A stretch of 64,000 nt of DNA from CALESS01 sp041741455 (GCA_041741455.1 JBGSJZ010000018.1:1-64000); one strand, 5' to 3'; shown: positions 15,934 through 24,898, counted from the first letter of the stretch. Program-made: numbers and translations. The notes: generated by a model from the letters alone, not told the origin.

Positions 15934-15973
15934 AGCCCCTGGAGAGCTTACCCTCTCCAGGGGCTATTTTTCT
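15934..15973 (+). terminator. Rho-independent terminator
   Basis: A perfect 13-bp stem (AGCCCCTGGAGAG at 15934-15946, complement at 15953-15965) with a 6-base loop and the tract ATTTTTCT, starting 20 bases after the stop codon. Confidence 0.93.
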
Positions 15974-16050
15974 CCAAAACCCGGGTACCTTCGACTATAA
16001 TTGCCTCTACACTTCAGCCTGCATCTCAGCCAAATGGAAGGGTTAGCCGT

Positions 16051-17163
16051 TTGAAATCGATCTTGATCCTGGGGACCAGCACCGTCCAGGGGGATGCTGT
16101 TCAACTTTGCCGTTCTCTTGGCTTGCAAACCCACGTTTGCAGTAACTCTGGCCTTGGCCCGGCAGCCGCCCTGGCGGATCATGTTGTCCAGATTGATATC
16201 ACGGACGCCCGTGGAGTGTTGGAATATGCCCGCCAGCATCAAATCAACCTGGTCTATTCCATCGGTTCGGACCTGGCCATGCCGACGGCTTGCCGGGTCA
16301 GCCAGGAACTTGGCCTGCCAGCCTTTGTCTCTCTCCAGACAGCTTTCACCAGTAATATAAAACCCAGCCTGCGGTCTGCCCTTGGGCAGGATTTCCCGGG
16401 TAACCTGCGTTACCAGGTGCTGGAGCAGCCTGACCCGGCCCGGGTGCTGCTTCCCTATCCCCTGGTACTCAAGCCGGTTGATTCGCAGGGTGGGCGAGGA
16501 GTCAACCGTCTTGATTCAGCCAAGGATTTACCCCTGGCTTTTGAGCAGGCCATTGCTTTCTCACGACAGGCGAGGGTCATCCTGGAGGAGTGGGTCCCCG
16601 GTTCGGAGTTCTCTCTCAACCTTTATTTACTCGATGGTGAGATTGTCTTTTCAGCTTTAAGCGATCGCCGGGTCTGGCCGCAGTTTGCCATTGGCCTGGT
16701 GCGCAGTCATCTTAATCCATCTGGGTTGAATCTCGCTATCCAACACCGCTTATTAGAAATGGCGCATTCCGCCTGCCAGCGTCTGGACATTCGCAACGGG
16801 CCGGCTTATTTTCAGGTCAAGTACTGGCAGGATCGCCTGTACCTGATCGAGATCACCCCCCGCTTGGATGGCTGTCACCTCTGGCGCCTGATTCGCTTTG
16901 CCACCGGTGTGGATTTGTTGCAGATCACCTTTGAGCATTTGCTCGGCCATCCACCACTTCCAGTAGACCTCCAGCCGCAATCCATCGGTGCGTTTCAATT
17001 GGAGTTCACCTGCCAGCTCCCTGGCCAAGCGGCTCTTAACCTGCCAGCTCCGCCGCAAGCCTTATTCTCAGATTTTTATTACGCCCCGGGTGAGCCAGTG
17101 CGCCGAATCAACGGCTTACTGGAGAAAACTGGCTATTTCATCACCGCTGTTGAGGACGCATGA
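16051..17163 (+). CDS. ATP-grasp family ligase, carbamoyl-phosphate-synthase-like
   Basis: A 370-residue cytosolic enzyme. A Rossmann-type pre-ATP-grasp domain (ILILGTSTVQGDAVQLC, residues 3-20) is followed by the ATP-grasp core: LVLKPVDSQGGRGVNRL (about 140-156, Lys and glycine-rich loop), ILEEWVPGSEFSLNLYL (about 174-190) and YLIEITPRLDGCHLW (about 268-282; the Glu-x-Thr/Asn-x-Arg Mg site). Members ligate a carboxylate to an amine or other nucleophile; the substrate is unknown here. TTG at 16051 is the start, with GGAAGG 9 bases upstream. The stop overlaps the next ATG (ATGA), so the two are translationally coupled. Confidence 0.8.
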   Translation: MKSILILGTSTVQGDAVQLCRSLGLQTHVCSNSGLGPAAALADHVVQIDITDARGVLEYARQHQINLVYSIGSDLAMPTACRVSQELGLPAFVSLQTAFTSNIKPSLRSALGQDFPGNLRYQVLEQPDPARVLLPYPLVLKPVDSQGGRGVNRLDSAKDLPLAFEQAIAFSRQARVILEEWVPGSEFSLNLYLLDGEIVFSALSDRRVWPQFAIGLVRSHLNPSGLNLAIQHRLLEMAHSACQRLDIRNGPAYFQVKYWQDRLYLIEITPRLDGCHLWRLIRFATGVDLLQITFEHLLGHPPLPVDLQPQSIGAFQLEFTCQLPGQAALNLPAPPQALFSDFYYAPGEPVRRINGLLEKTGYFITAVEDA

Positions 17164-18062
17164 AGATTGCTGTAACTGGCGGGTTGGGCTTTCTTGGCCG
17201 CTGGCTGCTGGCTGAAGCGGGGGATCAGCATCAATGGACCTTGTTGACCCGCCAGCCGGCCGCTGCTCGCTTCGATTTTCTGGGCCAGGGAGCCGATGTC
17301 CGCCAGACCGATTATTCACTTTCCCACTTAACCTCGCTGCTGCAGGGCGTGCAGGCGGTTGTCCACCTGGCAGCAGTCCGCCCTGCGGATCAACTTCCGC
17401 CGGAGGCTTATCAATTTAATTTGGCCTCGACTGACAGTCTGCTTCAGGCCTGCCTGCAGGCGGATATTGCGAATATTGTCCTGGTTTCATCGCGGGCGGT
17501 CTACGGGCAGCAGAACCCCTGCCCCTGGACGGAAGAACAAATCTCGTTGCCAGAAACCCCTTACGGCGCTTCGAAACTGACCATGGAGCAACTTGCTGAC
17601 CGCTTCCAGGCTGAACAGGACCTGCCCAGCCGCTGCCTGCGCCTGGCCCAACTGGCTGGCCTGGGCGAGCGGGGCGGCTATGCCCTGCAAAATTTCATCC
17701 AGGCTGCCCACCATCACCAGGTGATCCACGTCCATGCGATTGGCGCTGATGGCCGAGAATATCTTTACGTGCGAGATGCCGCCCGTGCCATCCTGGCTGC
17801 CCTGGCACATCCAGCCTTGCACGGTGCGTTTAATATCGGCCCTCAGGCGCCCATTTCCATACTCGGGCTTGCTCGCCTGGTCAACCGAGTCTTTGAGAAC
17901 GAGGGCAATCTGGAAATTGGCCCGGGGGCAATCGAAACCGGCGAGATGCGCTGGATGAGTTGCGAGAAAGCCCGCCAGGTGTTGGGTTGGTCCCCTCGCT
18001 GGACACTTGAACAGGGTCTGGTTGAAATACGGTACTTGCTCTCAACGGGTATTCTGCTCTGA
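17160..18062 (+). CDS. NAD-dependent epimerase/dehydratase
   Basis: A 300-residue extended SDR. The N-terminal MKIAVTGGLGFLGRWLL carries G-x-x-G-x-x-G for NAD(P) binding. VLVSSRAVYG supplies the catalytic Ser region, and YGASKLTMEQL (about 140) the Y-x-x-x-K pair. Family members modify nucleotide sugars. It is coupled to the preceding ATP-grasp gene through an ATGA overlap, so the two proteins probably act on the same small molecule or glycan precursor. No terminator is evident after it; 18063-18300 is non-coding with nothing recognisable. Confidence 0.85.
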   Translation: MKIAVTGGLGFLGRWLLAEAGDQHQWTLLTRQPAAARFDFLGQGADVRQTDYSLSHLTSLLQGVQAVVHLAAVRPADQLPPEAYQFNLASTDSLLQACLQADIANIVLVSSRAVYGQQNPCPWTEEQISLPETPYGASKLTMEQLADRFQAEQDLPSRCLRLAQLAGLGERGGYALQNFIQAAHHHQVIHVHAIGADGREYLYVRDAARAILAALAHPALHGAFNIGPQAPISILGLARLVNRVFENEGNLEIGPGAIETGEMRWMSCEKARQVLGWSPRWTLEQGLVEIRYLLSTGILL

Positions 18063-18301
18063 AACCTGCTCCTTGCCAACTTTGTAGAATCACATAAAAG
18101 GATTCCTTCAGAAGTATTAGCACTCTGTTTTGGCTGTGCTATCAACGGCGCGAAGAAGCTGCAACACCTTCTTTTAGGAAGAGCGTTTGCTTTTACCTGT
18201 CTCCAGCCAGAGCAATAAATGCAGGATCTGGCGAGGATCAAAGTCTCCCCCTGTATTCAAAGCGGAACTTGATTCTACTCAGTGCCTGTACCACCCCACC
18301 A

Positions 18302-18485
18302 GTCCGGCTGCGCCGCTGCCTATCCGGCGGTCAGCAACAGCAGGTGGCTATTGCCCACGCTGCAGCCGACAAAGTCATCTTCATGGACGAGGGCCGCATC
18401 CTCGAAGGTGGTGTTCCCACTCAGGTTTTCGAAAACCTCGGTCCACGAACGGACGCGCAGTTTCTTCTCGCAGATCCTGGCACAT
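18302..18485 (+). pseudogene. Relic of a polar amino acid ABC transporter ATPase (GlnQ/HisP type)
   Basis: In one frame the sequence reads LSGGQQQQVAIAHA, the ABC signature and following helix. It then jumps directly to ADKVIFMDEGRILEGGVP and QVFENLGPRTDAQFL, which in GlnQ-like ATPases lie after Walker B and the H-loop. Walker A, Walker B and the H-loop histidine are absent, so an internal deletion has fused two parts of the gene and the 5' half is gone. The frame then runs on into the P450 leader without homology. No matching permease lies nearby. Confidence 0.75.
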
Positions 18486-18546
18486 TAGACAGGCCAGCCA
18501 TCCGGCCAGGGTTTGGATGTACAATAGAGGTGAAAGTGAGGAGATG

Positions 18547-19911
18547 ATGACCAACCCTTCCTCTGAAATTACCTGGAAAAGCGGCCAGAGCAGTGCTCCC
18601 CTGCCGCCTATCGTACCCGGCCTGCCCTTCGTCGGCAGCGCCATTCCTATGTACACCGATGTGTTGGGTTTTTTGGTGCAGCAATATCAACGCATGGGCC
18701 CGATCTTTCGCATCCGCATTCCTGGCGAGACCTACACGGTCATCGCCGGGCAGCAGGCCAACCTGTTCATGGCACGCGAGGGTAATGACCATTTCCGTTC
18801 CAAGGAATTCTGGCAGCACATGGATCGTGAGCTGGGCGCAAAAACCACCCTGATCAGCTCGGATGGCGAGATTCACTCCCGGCTGCGCCAGTTGCAGAAA
18901 CGCGGCTACAGCCGTTCCACCATTGAGGCCCACCTGGCGGAGGTGGTAGAGATTGCCCGCCGTTCGGCAGCAGAGTTCCCGGCCGGGCGCAGCCTCGCGG
19001 TTTACCCCTGGCTACAGGAGGTCATCACCGAGCAGCTTGGCACCATCATTGCCGGCACTGCCCCGGGCGAATACGTTCATGATGTGGTTAAGTTTGTCCG
19101 CACGGCCCTTTTGGTGCATGTCACCCGCCAGCGGCCGCGCTTGCTGGTTGCTCTGCCGGGTTACAAGAAAGCCAGGCAACGTTCCTTTGAGCTGGGTTAC
19201 AAAATCCTGGATTGGCACCGCACCCATCCACCCGTGGATCGCCCAACCAACCTGATCGACGATGCCCTGGCCGCCGCCGCGGACGCCTCGTTGGTGGCGC
19301 CGCAGGACCTGATGCCGTTTGCCCTTGGTCCCTATATCGCCGGGCTGGATACAGCCGCCAGCACCGCTGCCTTTTTGCTGTATGCCCTGTTTGCCGATCC
19401 GGCATTGCGTCAGCGGGTGCAGATTGAGGCGGACGAACTCTTCGCGGGGGAGGGCATCACCCCAGCCAAAGTCCGGGCGCTGAATGTACTGCAGCGTGTC
19501 TTCCTGGAGACCTTGCGCCGCTACCCGATCGCCCCGGCTGTCCAGCGCACCGTCACCCAGCCCTTCGAGTTTGCCGGTCACCGGGTGGATGCCGGTGGGC
19601 GCATCTTCATTGGTACCACCGTCGCCCACTTTATCCCGGAACTGCACCCTGATCCCTACCGCTTCGATATCGACCGCTACCTGCCGCCCCGTAACGAGAA
19701 CAAGATCCCCGGTGGTTTTGCCCCCTTCAGCCTGGGGGCCCACACCTGCCTGGGCGCTGGCCTGGCCGAAGTGCAGATCATGGTCACCGTAGCCGCCCTG
19801 CTGCACTTTGCTGATTTGCAGATGGATCCGTCAAATTACACCCTGCGCACCCGCACCGCCCCCACCCCCGCCCCCACTCCGGATTTCCGAATGAGGGTGA
19901 AGGCAAAGTAA
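18547..19911 (+). CDS. Cytochrome P450
   Basis: A 454-residue heme monooxygenase. The N-terminus has no membrane anchor but keeps the proline-rich hinge (PLPPIVPGLPFVG). The I-helix motif is AGLDTAAST (about 262-270), the K-helix ExxR is ETLRR (about 322-326), and the heme-binding loop is FSLGAHTCLG (Cys at about 400). A Pro/Thr-rich tail follows. Substrate is unknown; no redox partner is encoded beside it. Two adjacent ATGs (18544, 18547) follow GTGAGGAG; the second has better spacing. An open frame extends upstream to 18187 but runs through the ABC relic and is not part of the protein. Confidence 0.93.
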   Translation: MTNPSSEITWKSGQSSAPLPPIVPGLPFVGSAIPMYTDVLGFLVQQYQRMGPIFRIRIPGETYTVIAGQQANLFMAREGNDHFRSKEFWQHMDRELGAKTTLISSDGEIHSRLRQLQKRGYSRSTIEAHLAEVVEIARRSAAEFPAGRSLAVYPWLQEVITEQLGTIIAGTAPGEYVHDVVKFVRTALLVHVTRQRPRLLVALPGYKKARQRSFELGYKILDWHRTHPPVDRPTNLIDDALAAAADASLVAPQDLMPFALGPYIAGLDTAASTAAFLLYALFADPALRQRVQIEADELFAGEGITPAKVRALNVLQRVFLETLRRYPIAPAVQRTVTQPFEFAGHRVDAGGRIFIGTTVAHFIPELHPDPYRFDIDRYLPPRNENKIPGGFAPFSLGAHTCLGAGLAEVQIMVTVAALLHFADLQMDPSNYTLRTRTAPTPAPTPDFRMRVKAK

Positions 19912-19926
19912 CAAGTTTTATGAATA

Positions 19927-19970
19927 AAAAGCCCCTTATGGACTTCAGGTTCATGAGGGGCTTTTCTTTA
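19927..19970. terminator. Bidirectional terminator between P450 and M23 peptidase genes
   Basis: AAAAGCCCCTTATG (19927-19940) pairs with CATGAGGGGCTTTT (19952-19965) with one mismatch. It is followed by T-rich sequence on the plus strand and preceded by A-rich sequence that gives a T tract on the minus strand. It serves two convergent genes. Confidence 0.85.
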
Positions 19971-19989
19971 TTTTTAATTTAGGAGCTTT

Positions 19990-21069
19990 TTAAGGCAATA
20001 CCGTATACGGGTTGACAAACGTCCCAAAGTAGCGCACTTCAAAGTGCAGGTGCGGGCCGGTCGAGTTGCCGGTGCTGCCCGCCAGGCCGATGGTGTTGCC
20101 CTTGTAGACGCTTTGCCCGCAGCGGACAGAAAGTGTGCTCAAGTGAGCATACAGCGTCTGGAAGCCGTTGCCATGGTCGATCATCACCGTGTTGCCATAA
20201 CCGCTGGTGTTCCAGCCGGCGAACACCACCACCCCACTGTCGGAAGCATAGATCGGCACACCCTGCCCGGCCGCAATGTCGATTGCCAGGTGGCCGGACC
20301 AGAAGTCGTTGCCGGAAATCCAATTGTTGTAGGACGGCCAGATGAAGGTGCCGGTGCCGTAAGCTCCACCCTCGCCGGTGACGCACATCCCGACCATGCC
20401 GGTGGTCACGCCCGCTGCGCCGCGCGGGATGTAGCCCATGACCCAGGTGCGCACGAAATCGCGCTCACCGCCCGGGATCATGATTTCCTGCCCAGGCTGG
20501 ATCTGCGGGTCGGCCATGTCCAATTTGTTGCCTGGCCAGCTCAGGATCGAATCCACCGAGGATTTAAACAGCCCGGCGATATGATCCAGTTTGTCGCCTT
20601 CTTTCCACTCATACACCACGCCATCCGTCGGGGGAATGGTCAACTGCTGATCGATCGAAATCAGGTCAGGATTGTCGTTCAGGACATCGTAGTTCGCCCA
20701 CAGCACGGATTCTGGTTCCAGGTCGTATTCCTTGGCGATGGCAAAAATCGAATCGCCGGAGGAAACGGTATGGCTGAAGATGTCCTCGCGCTTGGTTTCG
20801 GGAATGATGGTGTGCACCGAGGCCGGGCGCCTCCAGCTTGCCAGGCTAAGCGGGGCAAAATCTGGCAGGCTGACATTCGCTGCAGCTTTGGGCAACTCTA
20901 TTGTCTGCGGCGCATTGTTAACATTCGCCGAGACAGCCGCGGGTGAAATAAAGCGGCGTACCAGGATCATCCCGAGTAGAGCGATCATGCCGATTGCGAC
21001 CCCCCACAACACGATTGAAAGCCAGAGCGGCCCCCCGCTGCGGCTTTCGGTTGAGGGTTTTAAACTCAC
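19990..21069 (-). CDS. LysM-domain M23 family metallopeptidase (murein hydrolase)
   Basis: A 359-residue protein with one N-terminal membrane helix (about 15-38), then two LysM-like segments (HTVSSGDSIFAIAKEY at about 98; EWKEGDKLDHIAGLF at about 153), and a C-terminal lysostaphin-type peptidase. The zinc ligands are H-x(3)-D in GHLAIDIA (about 261-268) and H-x-H in HLHFEV (about 343-348). It should cleave or remodel peptidoglycan or pseudopeptide links outside the membrane. The GTG start overlaps the rho stop (GTGA), so expression is tied to rho. Confidence 0.92.
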   Translation of the reverse strand: MSLKPSTESRSGGPLWLSIVLWGVAIGMIALLGMILVRRFISPAAVSANVNNAPQTIELPKAAANVSLPDFAPLSLASWRRPASVHTIIPETKREDIFSHTVSSGDSIFAIAKEYDLEPESVLWANYDVLNDNPDLISIDQQLTIPPTDGVVYEWKEGDKLDHIAGLFKSSVDSILSWPGNKLDMADPQIQPGQEIMIPGGERDFVRTWVMGYIPRGAAGVTTGMVGMCVTGEGGAYGTGTFIWPSYNNWISGNDFWSGHLAIDIAAGQGVPIYASDSGVVVFAGWNTSGYGNTVMIDHGNGFQTLYAHLSTLSVRCGQSVYKGNTIGLAGSTGNSTGPHLHFEVRYFGTFVNPYTVLP

Positions 21070-22340
21070 ATATCCTCCGTCAGGGTTTCCAGGAATTCAG
21101 CATTATTCTTGGTGCGATTCAACTTCTGCAAAATGGCTTCCGTAGCTACGGCCGGGTCCATCCCGGCGCCCTGCGGCGCCTGCCCGATCATCTGCAGGTA
21201 CATCCGGCGCATCAGCCAGACCCGTTGCAACACATCCGGTCCCAGCAATAGTTCTTCACGGCGGGTGGAGGAGCGTTCAATGTCGATGGCGGGGAAGACG
21301 CGGCGCTCTTGCAGGCGGCGCGACAGGTGCAATTCCATGTTGCCGGTGCCTTTGAACTCTTCATAGACCACGTCATCCAGGCGGGAGCCGGTATCCACCA
21401 GGGCGGTGGCGATGATGGTCAGCGAGCCGCCCTCTTCCAGGTTGCGGGCTGCGCCGAAGAAGCGCTTGGGCGGATAGAGTGCCGAGGGGTCCATACCGCC
21501 GGAGAGGGTCCGCCCGGAGGGATTGACCACCAGGTTGTAAGCCCGCGCCAGCCGGGTTAGCGAATCCATCAGGATGACCACATCCCGACCGCTTTCCACC
21601 AGGCGTTTGGCGCGCTCCAGTGTGATTTCAGCAGTACGCACGTGCGAGGTGACCGGCTCATCAAAGGTTGAGGCCACCACTTCGGCATCCACCGAGCGGT
21701 CCATATCGGTTACTTCTTCCGGGCGCTCACCAATCAGGGCAATGATCAGGTGCACATCCGGATATTTGGTCGAGATCGAGTTGGCCAGTTGTTTGAGAAT
21801 GGTGGTTTTACCGGCCTTGGGCGGTGAAACGATCATGCCGCGCTGGCCGCGGCCAATGGGTGCAATTAAGTTAATCAGGCGGCTGGAGAGAATGCCGCGG
21901 TCCACATCCAGGTCAAAGCGCTTTTCCGGGAAGATCGGGGTCAGGCTTTCAAAGGTGGGGCGGGAGCGGGCGTCGTCCGGGTTGATGCCATTGATGGATT
22001 CAACCTTCAGTAGACCATAATGCCGCTCCGATTCACGCGGCGGACGTACATGCCCGATCACCAGGTCGCCGCCGCGCAGGTCGTAACGGCGCAATTGAGC
22101 CTGGGAGACATAAACATCCTCCGGGCCGATCTGGTAGTTGGTGCGCAAAAAGCCGATGCCCTCGTTCATAATCTCGAGCACGCCGCCGCGCACCTCCAAA
22201 CCTTCTTTTTCCGCTTCCACCTGGCGGATGCGGATCAGTAGGTTTTCTTTTTTCAGGCGGTTGAAATTGGGGACGTTGAGATCTTTGGCGATTGCGCGCA
22301 GCGCCGCCAGGGGCATGTTTTCAAGTTCAAGTAGTTTCAT
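21066..22340 (-). CDS. rho: Transcription termination factor Rho
   Basis: A 424-residue hexameric RNA helicase. It has a Rho N-terminal helical domain (LENMPLAALRAIAKDLNV), a cold-shock-like RNA-binding domain (about 50-120), the Walker A loop SPPKAGKTT (about 171-179), Walker B DVVILMDSLTRLARAYN, the Q-loop SGRTLSGGMD and the R-loop segment GTGNMELHL. The length is close to the E. coli protein and no insert is present. It is the first gene of an operon with the M23 peptidase. The ATG at 22340 directly precedes the conserved N-terminus. Confidence 0.97.
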   Translation of the reverse strand: MKLLELENMPLAALRAIAKDLNVPNFNRLKKENLLIRIRQVEAEKEGLEVRGGVLEIMNEGIGFLRTNYQIGPEDVYVSQAQLRRYDLRGGDLVIGHVRPPRESERHYGLLKVESINGINPDDARSRPTFESLTPIFPEKRFDLDVDRGILSSRLINLIAPIGRGQRGMIVSPPKAGKTTILKQLANSISTKYPDVHLIIALIGERPEEVTDMDRSVDAEVVASTFDEPVTSHVRTAEITLERAKRLVESGRDVVILMDSLTRLARAYNLVVNPSGRTLSGGMDPSALYPPKRFFGAARNLEEGGSLTIIATALVDTGSRLDDVVYEEFKGTGNMELHLSRRLQERRVFPAIDIERSSTRREELLLGPDVLQRVWLMRRMYLQMIGQAPQGAGMDPAVATEAILQKLNRTKNNAEFLETLTEDM

Positions 22341-22525
22341 GGAATTTGGTCTTTGTTGTTTGAGGTATATTGCAAAGTGTGACCGCGGCGCGCAGATGTT
22401 CGCCGGCGGTTGTTGATTATGCTCTTTGAAGCTGCAGTAGGGATTTTCGTTCTTCTGCCCATCCCCTTGCTGGGTAGAAATTATTCAAACCATTAAGCCA
22501 CCACAATTGTTTTGGAGATAAACAG

Positions 22526-22555
22526 ATTATAGCATACTGTCAAGAGATTATGCAA
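22526..22555 (-). promoter_or_regulatory. Probable rho promoter
   Basis: On the minus strand TTGCAT (plus 22550-22555), an 18-base spacer and a perfect TATAAT (plus 22526-22531), about 185 bases before the rho start. The rest of 22341-22691 holds no gene; a GCTAGCC/GGCTAGC inverted repeat lies at 22631-22646. Confidence 0.5.
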
Positions 22556-22691
22556 ACAGAATGGTTAAAAATCCCTCATTTTACAAAATATTAACACACA
22601 AAGAACGGAAACTGTCAGTTTACAGCCTTTGCTAGCCTTGGCTAGCACGGGTTACCCGTAGAGTGGCCCGCCCTTATTAGTTATTGCGTTT

Positions 22692-23432
22692 CTACGGCGT
22701 CACCGGTACCTTCAACAAGGCCCCGACGGCATACCCCACCAAGGCGCTGACTGTGCCAATCACTGCCATCTCCAACCCGCTCTTCCACGGCCGGCCGACT
22801 GTGATGCGCGCCTTGTAAACACCCACCCCGAACAGCACCGCGGCCGTTACCAGCACCGAAACCAGCATGCTCAGCCCGACTGGCAGGAAGGCAAATGGTA
22901 CCAGCGGGATCAGGGAACCGATGATGGCTGCGGCTCCGACTACCAACGCCGCCTTGAATGCCTTGCTGCGGTCCACCGGCTGCAACTGGTGCTCCTCCGC
23001 CATCATCACCGCCACCCATATTTCTTTGTTGGTCGTGATGGTCTCAACAATCCGGTCCAACAGTTCACCGTTAAAACCCTTCTGCTCGTAAATTTCACGA
23101 ATCTCGTCCCGCTCCATCTGTGGCGAGGCCTGGATGTGGCGGAACTCGCGCGAGCGTTCACTTTCATAGAAATCTGCATCAGCCAGGGTGGAAGTGTAAG
23201 CTACTGCTCCCATTGAAACGGATTCGGCAAAAGTAGCAGCCAGCCCGGCCACCACGACTAAATGAGGGTCGCTGGTGGCCGCTGCCACCCCCAGGATCAC
23301 CCCCAGCACGTTCACTAAACCGTCCTGCCCGCCCAGGATGATGTCCGACAAACTGGATGCCTGGTTATGCGGGTCGGATACGTGTGGGTGAGGAACACCG
23401 GTGTGGGGTATGGTTTGTTCTTTAAATCGCAT
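22692..23432 (-). CDS. VIT1/CCC1 family iron/manganese transporter
   Basis: A 246-residue membrane protein. The N-terminus is His-rich (HTGVPHPHVSDPHN). SLSDIILGGQDGLVNVLGVILGVAAA is the conserved first helix of VIT1/CCC1, and AESVSMGAVAYTSTLADADFYESER leads into the cytosolic Glu-rich metal-binding region (ERDEIREIYEQKGF). Three further helices follow. Family members move Fe2+ or Mn2+ out of the cytosol in exchange for protons. It lies just downstream of an ArsR-regulated metal cluster on the same strand, 119 bases after the next gene, so its regulation may be separate. Confidence 0.9.
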   Translation of the reverse strand: MRFKEQTIPHTGVPHPHVSDPHNQASSLSDIILGGQDGLVNVLGVILGVAAATSDPHLVVVAGLAATFAESVSMGAVAYTSTLADADFYESERSREFRHIQASPQMERDEIREIYEQKGFNGELLDRIVETITTNKEIWVAVMMAEEHQLQPVDRSKAFKAALVVGAAAIIGSLIPLVPFAFLPVGLSMLVSVLVTAAVLFGVGVYKARITVGRPWKSGLEMAVIGTVSALVGYAVGALLKVPVTP

Positions 23433-23551
23433 GCTAACTCCTGAATTTTTACGTAATGAAATCGAACGGTTTCCTAAGGCCGGTAAAAGTTTGAATAGCT
23501 CACCTGAGCCTCTAGGTTTTCACCGCACCCTTTGGTAACATAAGTAATGAA

Positions 23552-24148
23552 TTAACTTTGTGATTTTGGTGCCACGCCTTTTGCCAATCTATAGCGGAAG
23601 ATGGTCCCGGGGATAATCAGCAGGAGGCTGGCAGCCAGCCCGATCCAACTCGAAAATCCTAGCCCAATCCCCAGGGCGGCCACGCTCAGCCCACTGTTCA
23701 ACAGGGTGTTGCCCGTTTCGGTTAATTCGTGGTCGGTATTGACAAACTCCGGGGCGGAGAAGAAACGCCTCACCCGGCCGGGAACATCCCCGGCGGCAAA
23801 CGCCACCAAAATGCCCAGGATGCATACCGCCAGACCTATCGCTTGAAAATTGTGCGTGCGCGGCAGCAGGGCAGGCAAATATAGAAATTCCAAAGGTGAT
23901 CCCAAACCGACCAATATCACCCCCGGCAGTAGCAGCCACAGTGCCTTGTCGCACTGGTCCAGGCGGATGGATTTGCGCACCATGCTTACTCCCAGGGTAA
24001 CCGATCCGCCTGCCACGCTCAGAATGCCAATCACTAGCAGCACCCAACCGATCAGGTTGGCCGTGCGAGTTTCATACCCCAGCGTAGCAGAAAAAATACC
24101 CGCTAGTACGCCAATAAAGAGAAGAAATCGTTTTACAAATGCAGACAT
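23552..24148 (-). CDS. Six-helix membrane protein of unknown function
   Basis: A 198-residue protein with about six hydrophobic helices and a cytosolic loop (DVPGRVRRFFSAPEFVNTDHELTETGNTL) in the middle. The C-terminal helix-turn SLLLIIPGTIFRYRLAKG recalls the end of isoprenylcysteine-methyltransferase-like membrane proteins, but the SAM/substrate motifs are not evident. GGAGTGAAGC lies before the ATG. It is the last gene of the arsR-small membrane protein group and is probably controlled by that repressor. Confidence 0.6.
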   Translation of the reverse strand: MSAFVKRFLLFIGVLAGIFSATLGYETRTANLIGWVLLVIGILSVAGGSVTLGVSMVRKSIRLDQCDKALWLLLPGVILVGLGSPLEFLYLPALLPRTHNFQAIGLAVCILGILVAFAAGDVPGRVRRFFSAPEFVNTDHELTETGNTLLNSGLSVAALGIGLGFSSWIGLAASLLLIIPGTIFRYRLAKGVAPKSQS

Positions 24149-24220
24149 GCTTCACTCCTTTCCAAACGAAACCAGGGCGCGGTCATGCGCCTTATGCCAT
24201 TGCCACCACCTTCAGGCTTA

Positions 24221-24493
24221 TCAGGCTGGGAATGGCAGGTTTGGAGGCGGGAAAACAGGTCGGGGGATGTAGGATTGGAGCGGTAATTGAGGAGCAGGGG
24301 GAACAAGAATAATTATTTCGCCACCGGTCATCAAATCGACACCAGGCAGCAGGAACAAATTATCGTGATGGCCAGTTTCGGTCATCTCGATCAGCTTACC
24401 CAACCCCATTTCGTCCGAGATAAAATGAAAGGTGACTGACACAAGGCAAATCACGAGAATAAAAATCATAGGAAGTGAAAGCCGCTTAGCCAT
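24221..24493 (-). CDS. Small exported or membrane protein, Pro-rich C-terminus
   Basis: A 90-residue protein: one N-terminal hydrophobic helix (about 8-25), a short segment with ETGHHDN, and a Pro/Leu-rich tail. Its ATG lies inside the end of the arsR gene (8-base overlap), which signals translational coupling. The His pair and the setting make a metal-related role in the periplasmic space conceivable, but this is inference. No family recognised. Confidence 0.6.
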   Translation of the reverse strand: MAKRLSLPMIFILVICLVSVTFHFISDEMGLGKLIEMTETGHHDNLFLLPGVDLMTGGEIIILVPPAPQLPLQSYIPRPVFPPPNLPFPA

Positions 24494-24791
24494 TCTGAAT
24501 GTGTTTCACTCCCTGTTGAAAAAGGGCAATGATGTGCTCATCCTCCACCCGGTAGTAAACTTCCTTGCCCTCGCGGCGCAATTGTACCAGGCGCATCTGG
24601 CGCAGCCCGCGCAGGTGATGCGATACGGCACTCTCGCTGATACCAACCACGGCTGCCAGGGCGCCGACATTCAGCTCGCCGGCCATCAGCGCTGAGAGAA
24701 TACGCACCCGGCTGGTATCGCTGAAGGCGCGGAAGAGTTCCGCCACATGGGCGGCAGTGTGTTCGTCAAGGGTAGGGAAATTATTTTCCAT
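24486..24791 (-). CDS. ArsR/SmtB-family metal-sensing repressor (alpha5-site type)
   Basis: A 101-residue winged-helix repressor. The HTH is VGALAAVVGISESAVSHHLRGLRQMRLV (about 41-68). The C-terminal helix has D-x-H-x(10)-H (DEHIIALFQQGVKH), the alpha5 metal site of SmtB, CzrA and NmtR, which sense Zn, Co or Ni. There is no ELCVC motif, so arsenite or cadmium sensing of the ArsR/CadC kind is unlikely. The usual last ligand (E or H) two residues after the final His is replaced by N, so one ligand may differ. A palindrome at 24805-24818 is the probable autoregulatory operator. Confidence 0.92.
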   Translation of the reverse strand: MENNFPTLDEHTAAHVAELFRAFSDTSRVRILSALMAGELNVGALAAVVGISESAVSHHLRGLRQMRLVQLRREGKEVYYRVEDEHIIALFQQGVKHIQNG

Positions 24792-24804
24792 AGGTATATT
24801 TACC

Positions 24805-24818
24805 TGAGCATATGTTCA
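24805..24818. promoter_or_regulatory. Probable ArsR/SmtB operator upstream of the repressor gene
   Basis: TGAGCATATGTTCA, 13 bases before the repressor ATG, differs from the perfect palindrome TGAACATATGTTCA by one base and matches the SmtB/CzrA operator style. A related, longer palindrome lies upstream of the P-type ATPase at 27796-27821. Confidence 0.75.
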
Positions 24819-24898
24819 AAGGAGATAGTACGGCGCTTATCTTTGCCCGTCAAGTGACATTAATTGGATGTTAATCACATAATCTTTTGATATATATA

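Noticed and set aside
18187..18546. N-terminal extension of the P450 frame by 120 residues
   Set aside because: The extension crosses the ABC-ATPase relic in another frame, is low in structure, and a strong ribosome site lies just before the ATG at 18547.
22631..22646. GCTAGCC-TT-GGCTAGC inverted repeat as terminator of the VIT1/CCC1 gene
   Set aside because: The stem is short and no T tract follows on the minus strand.
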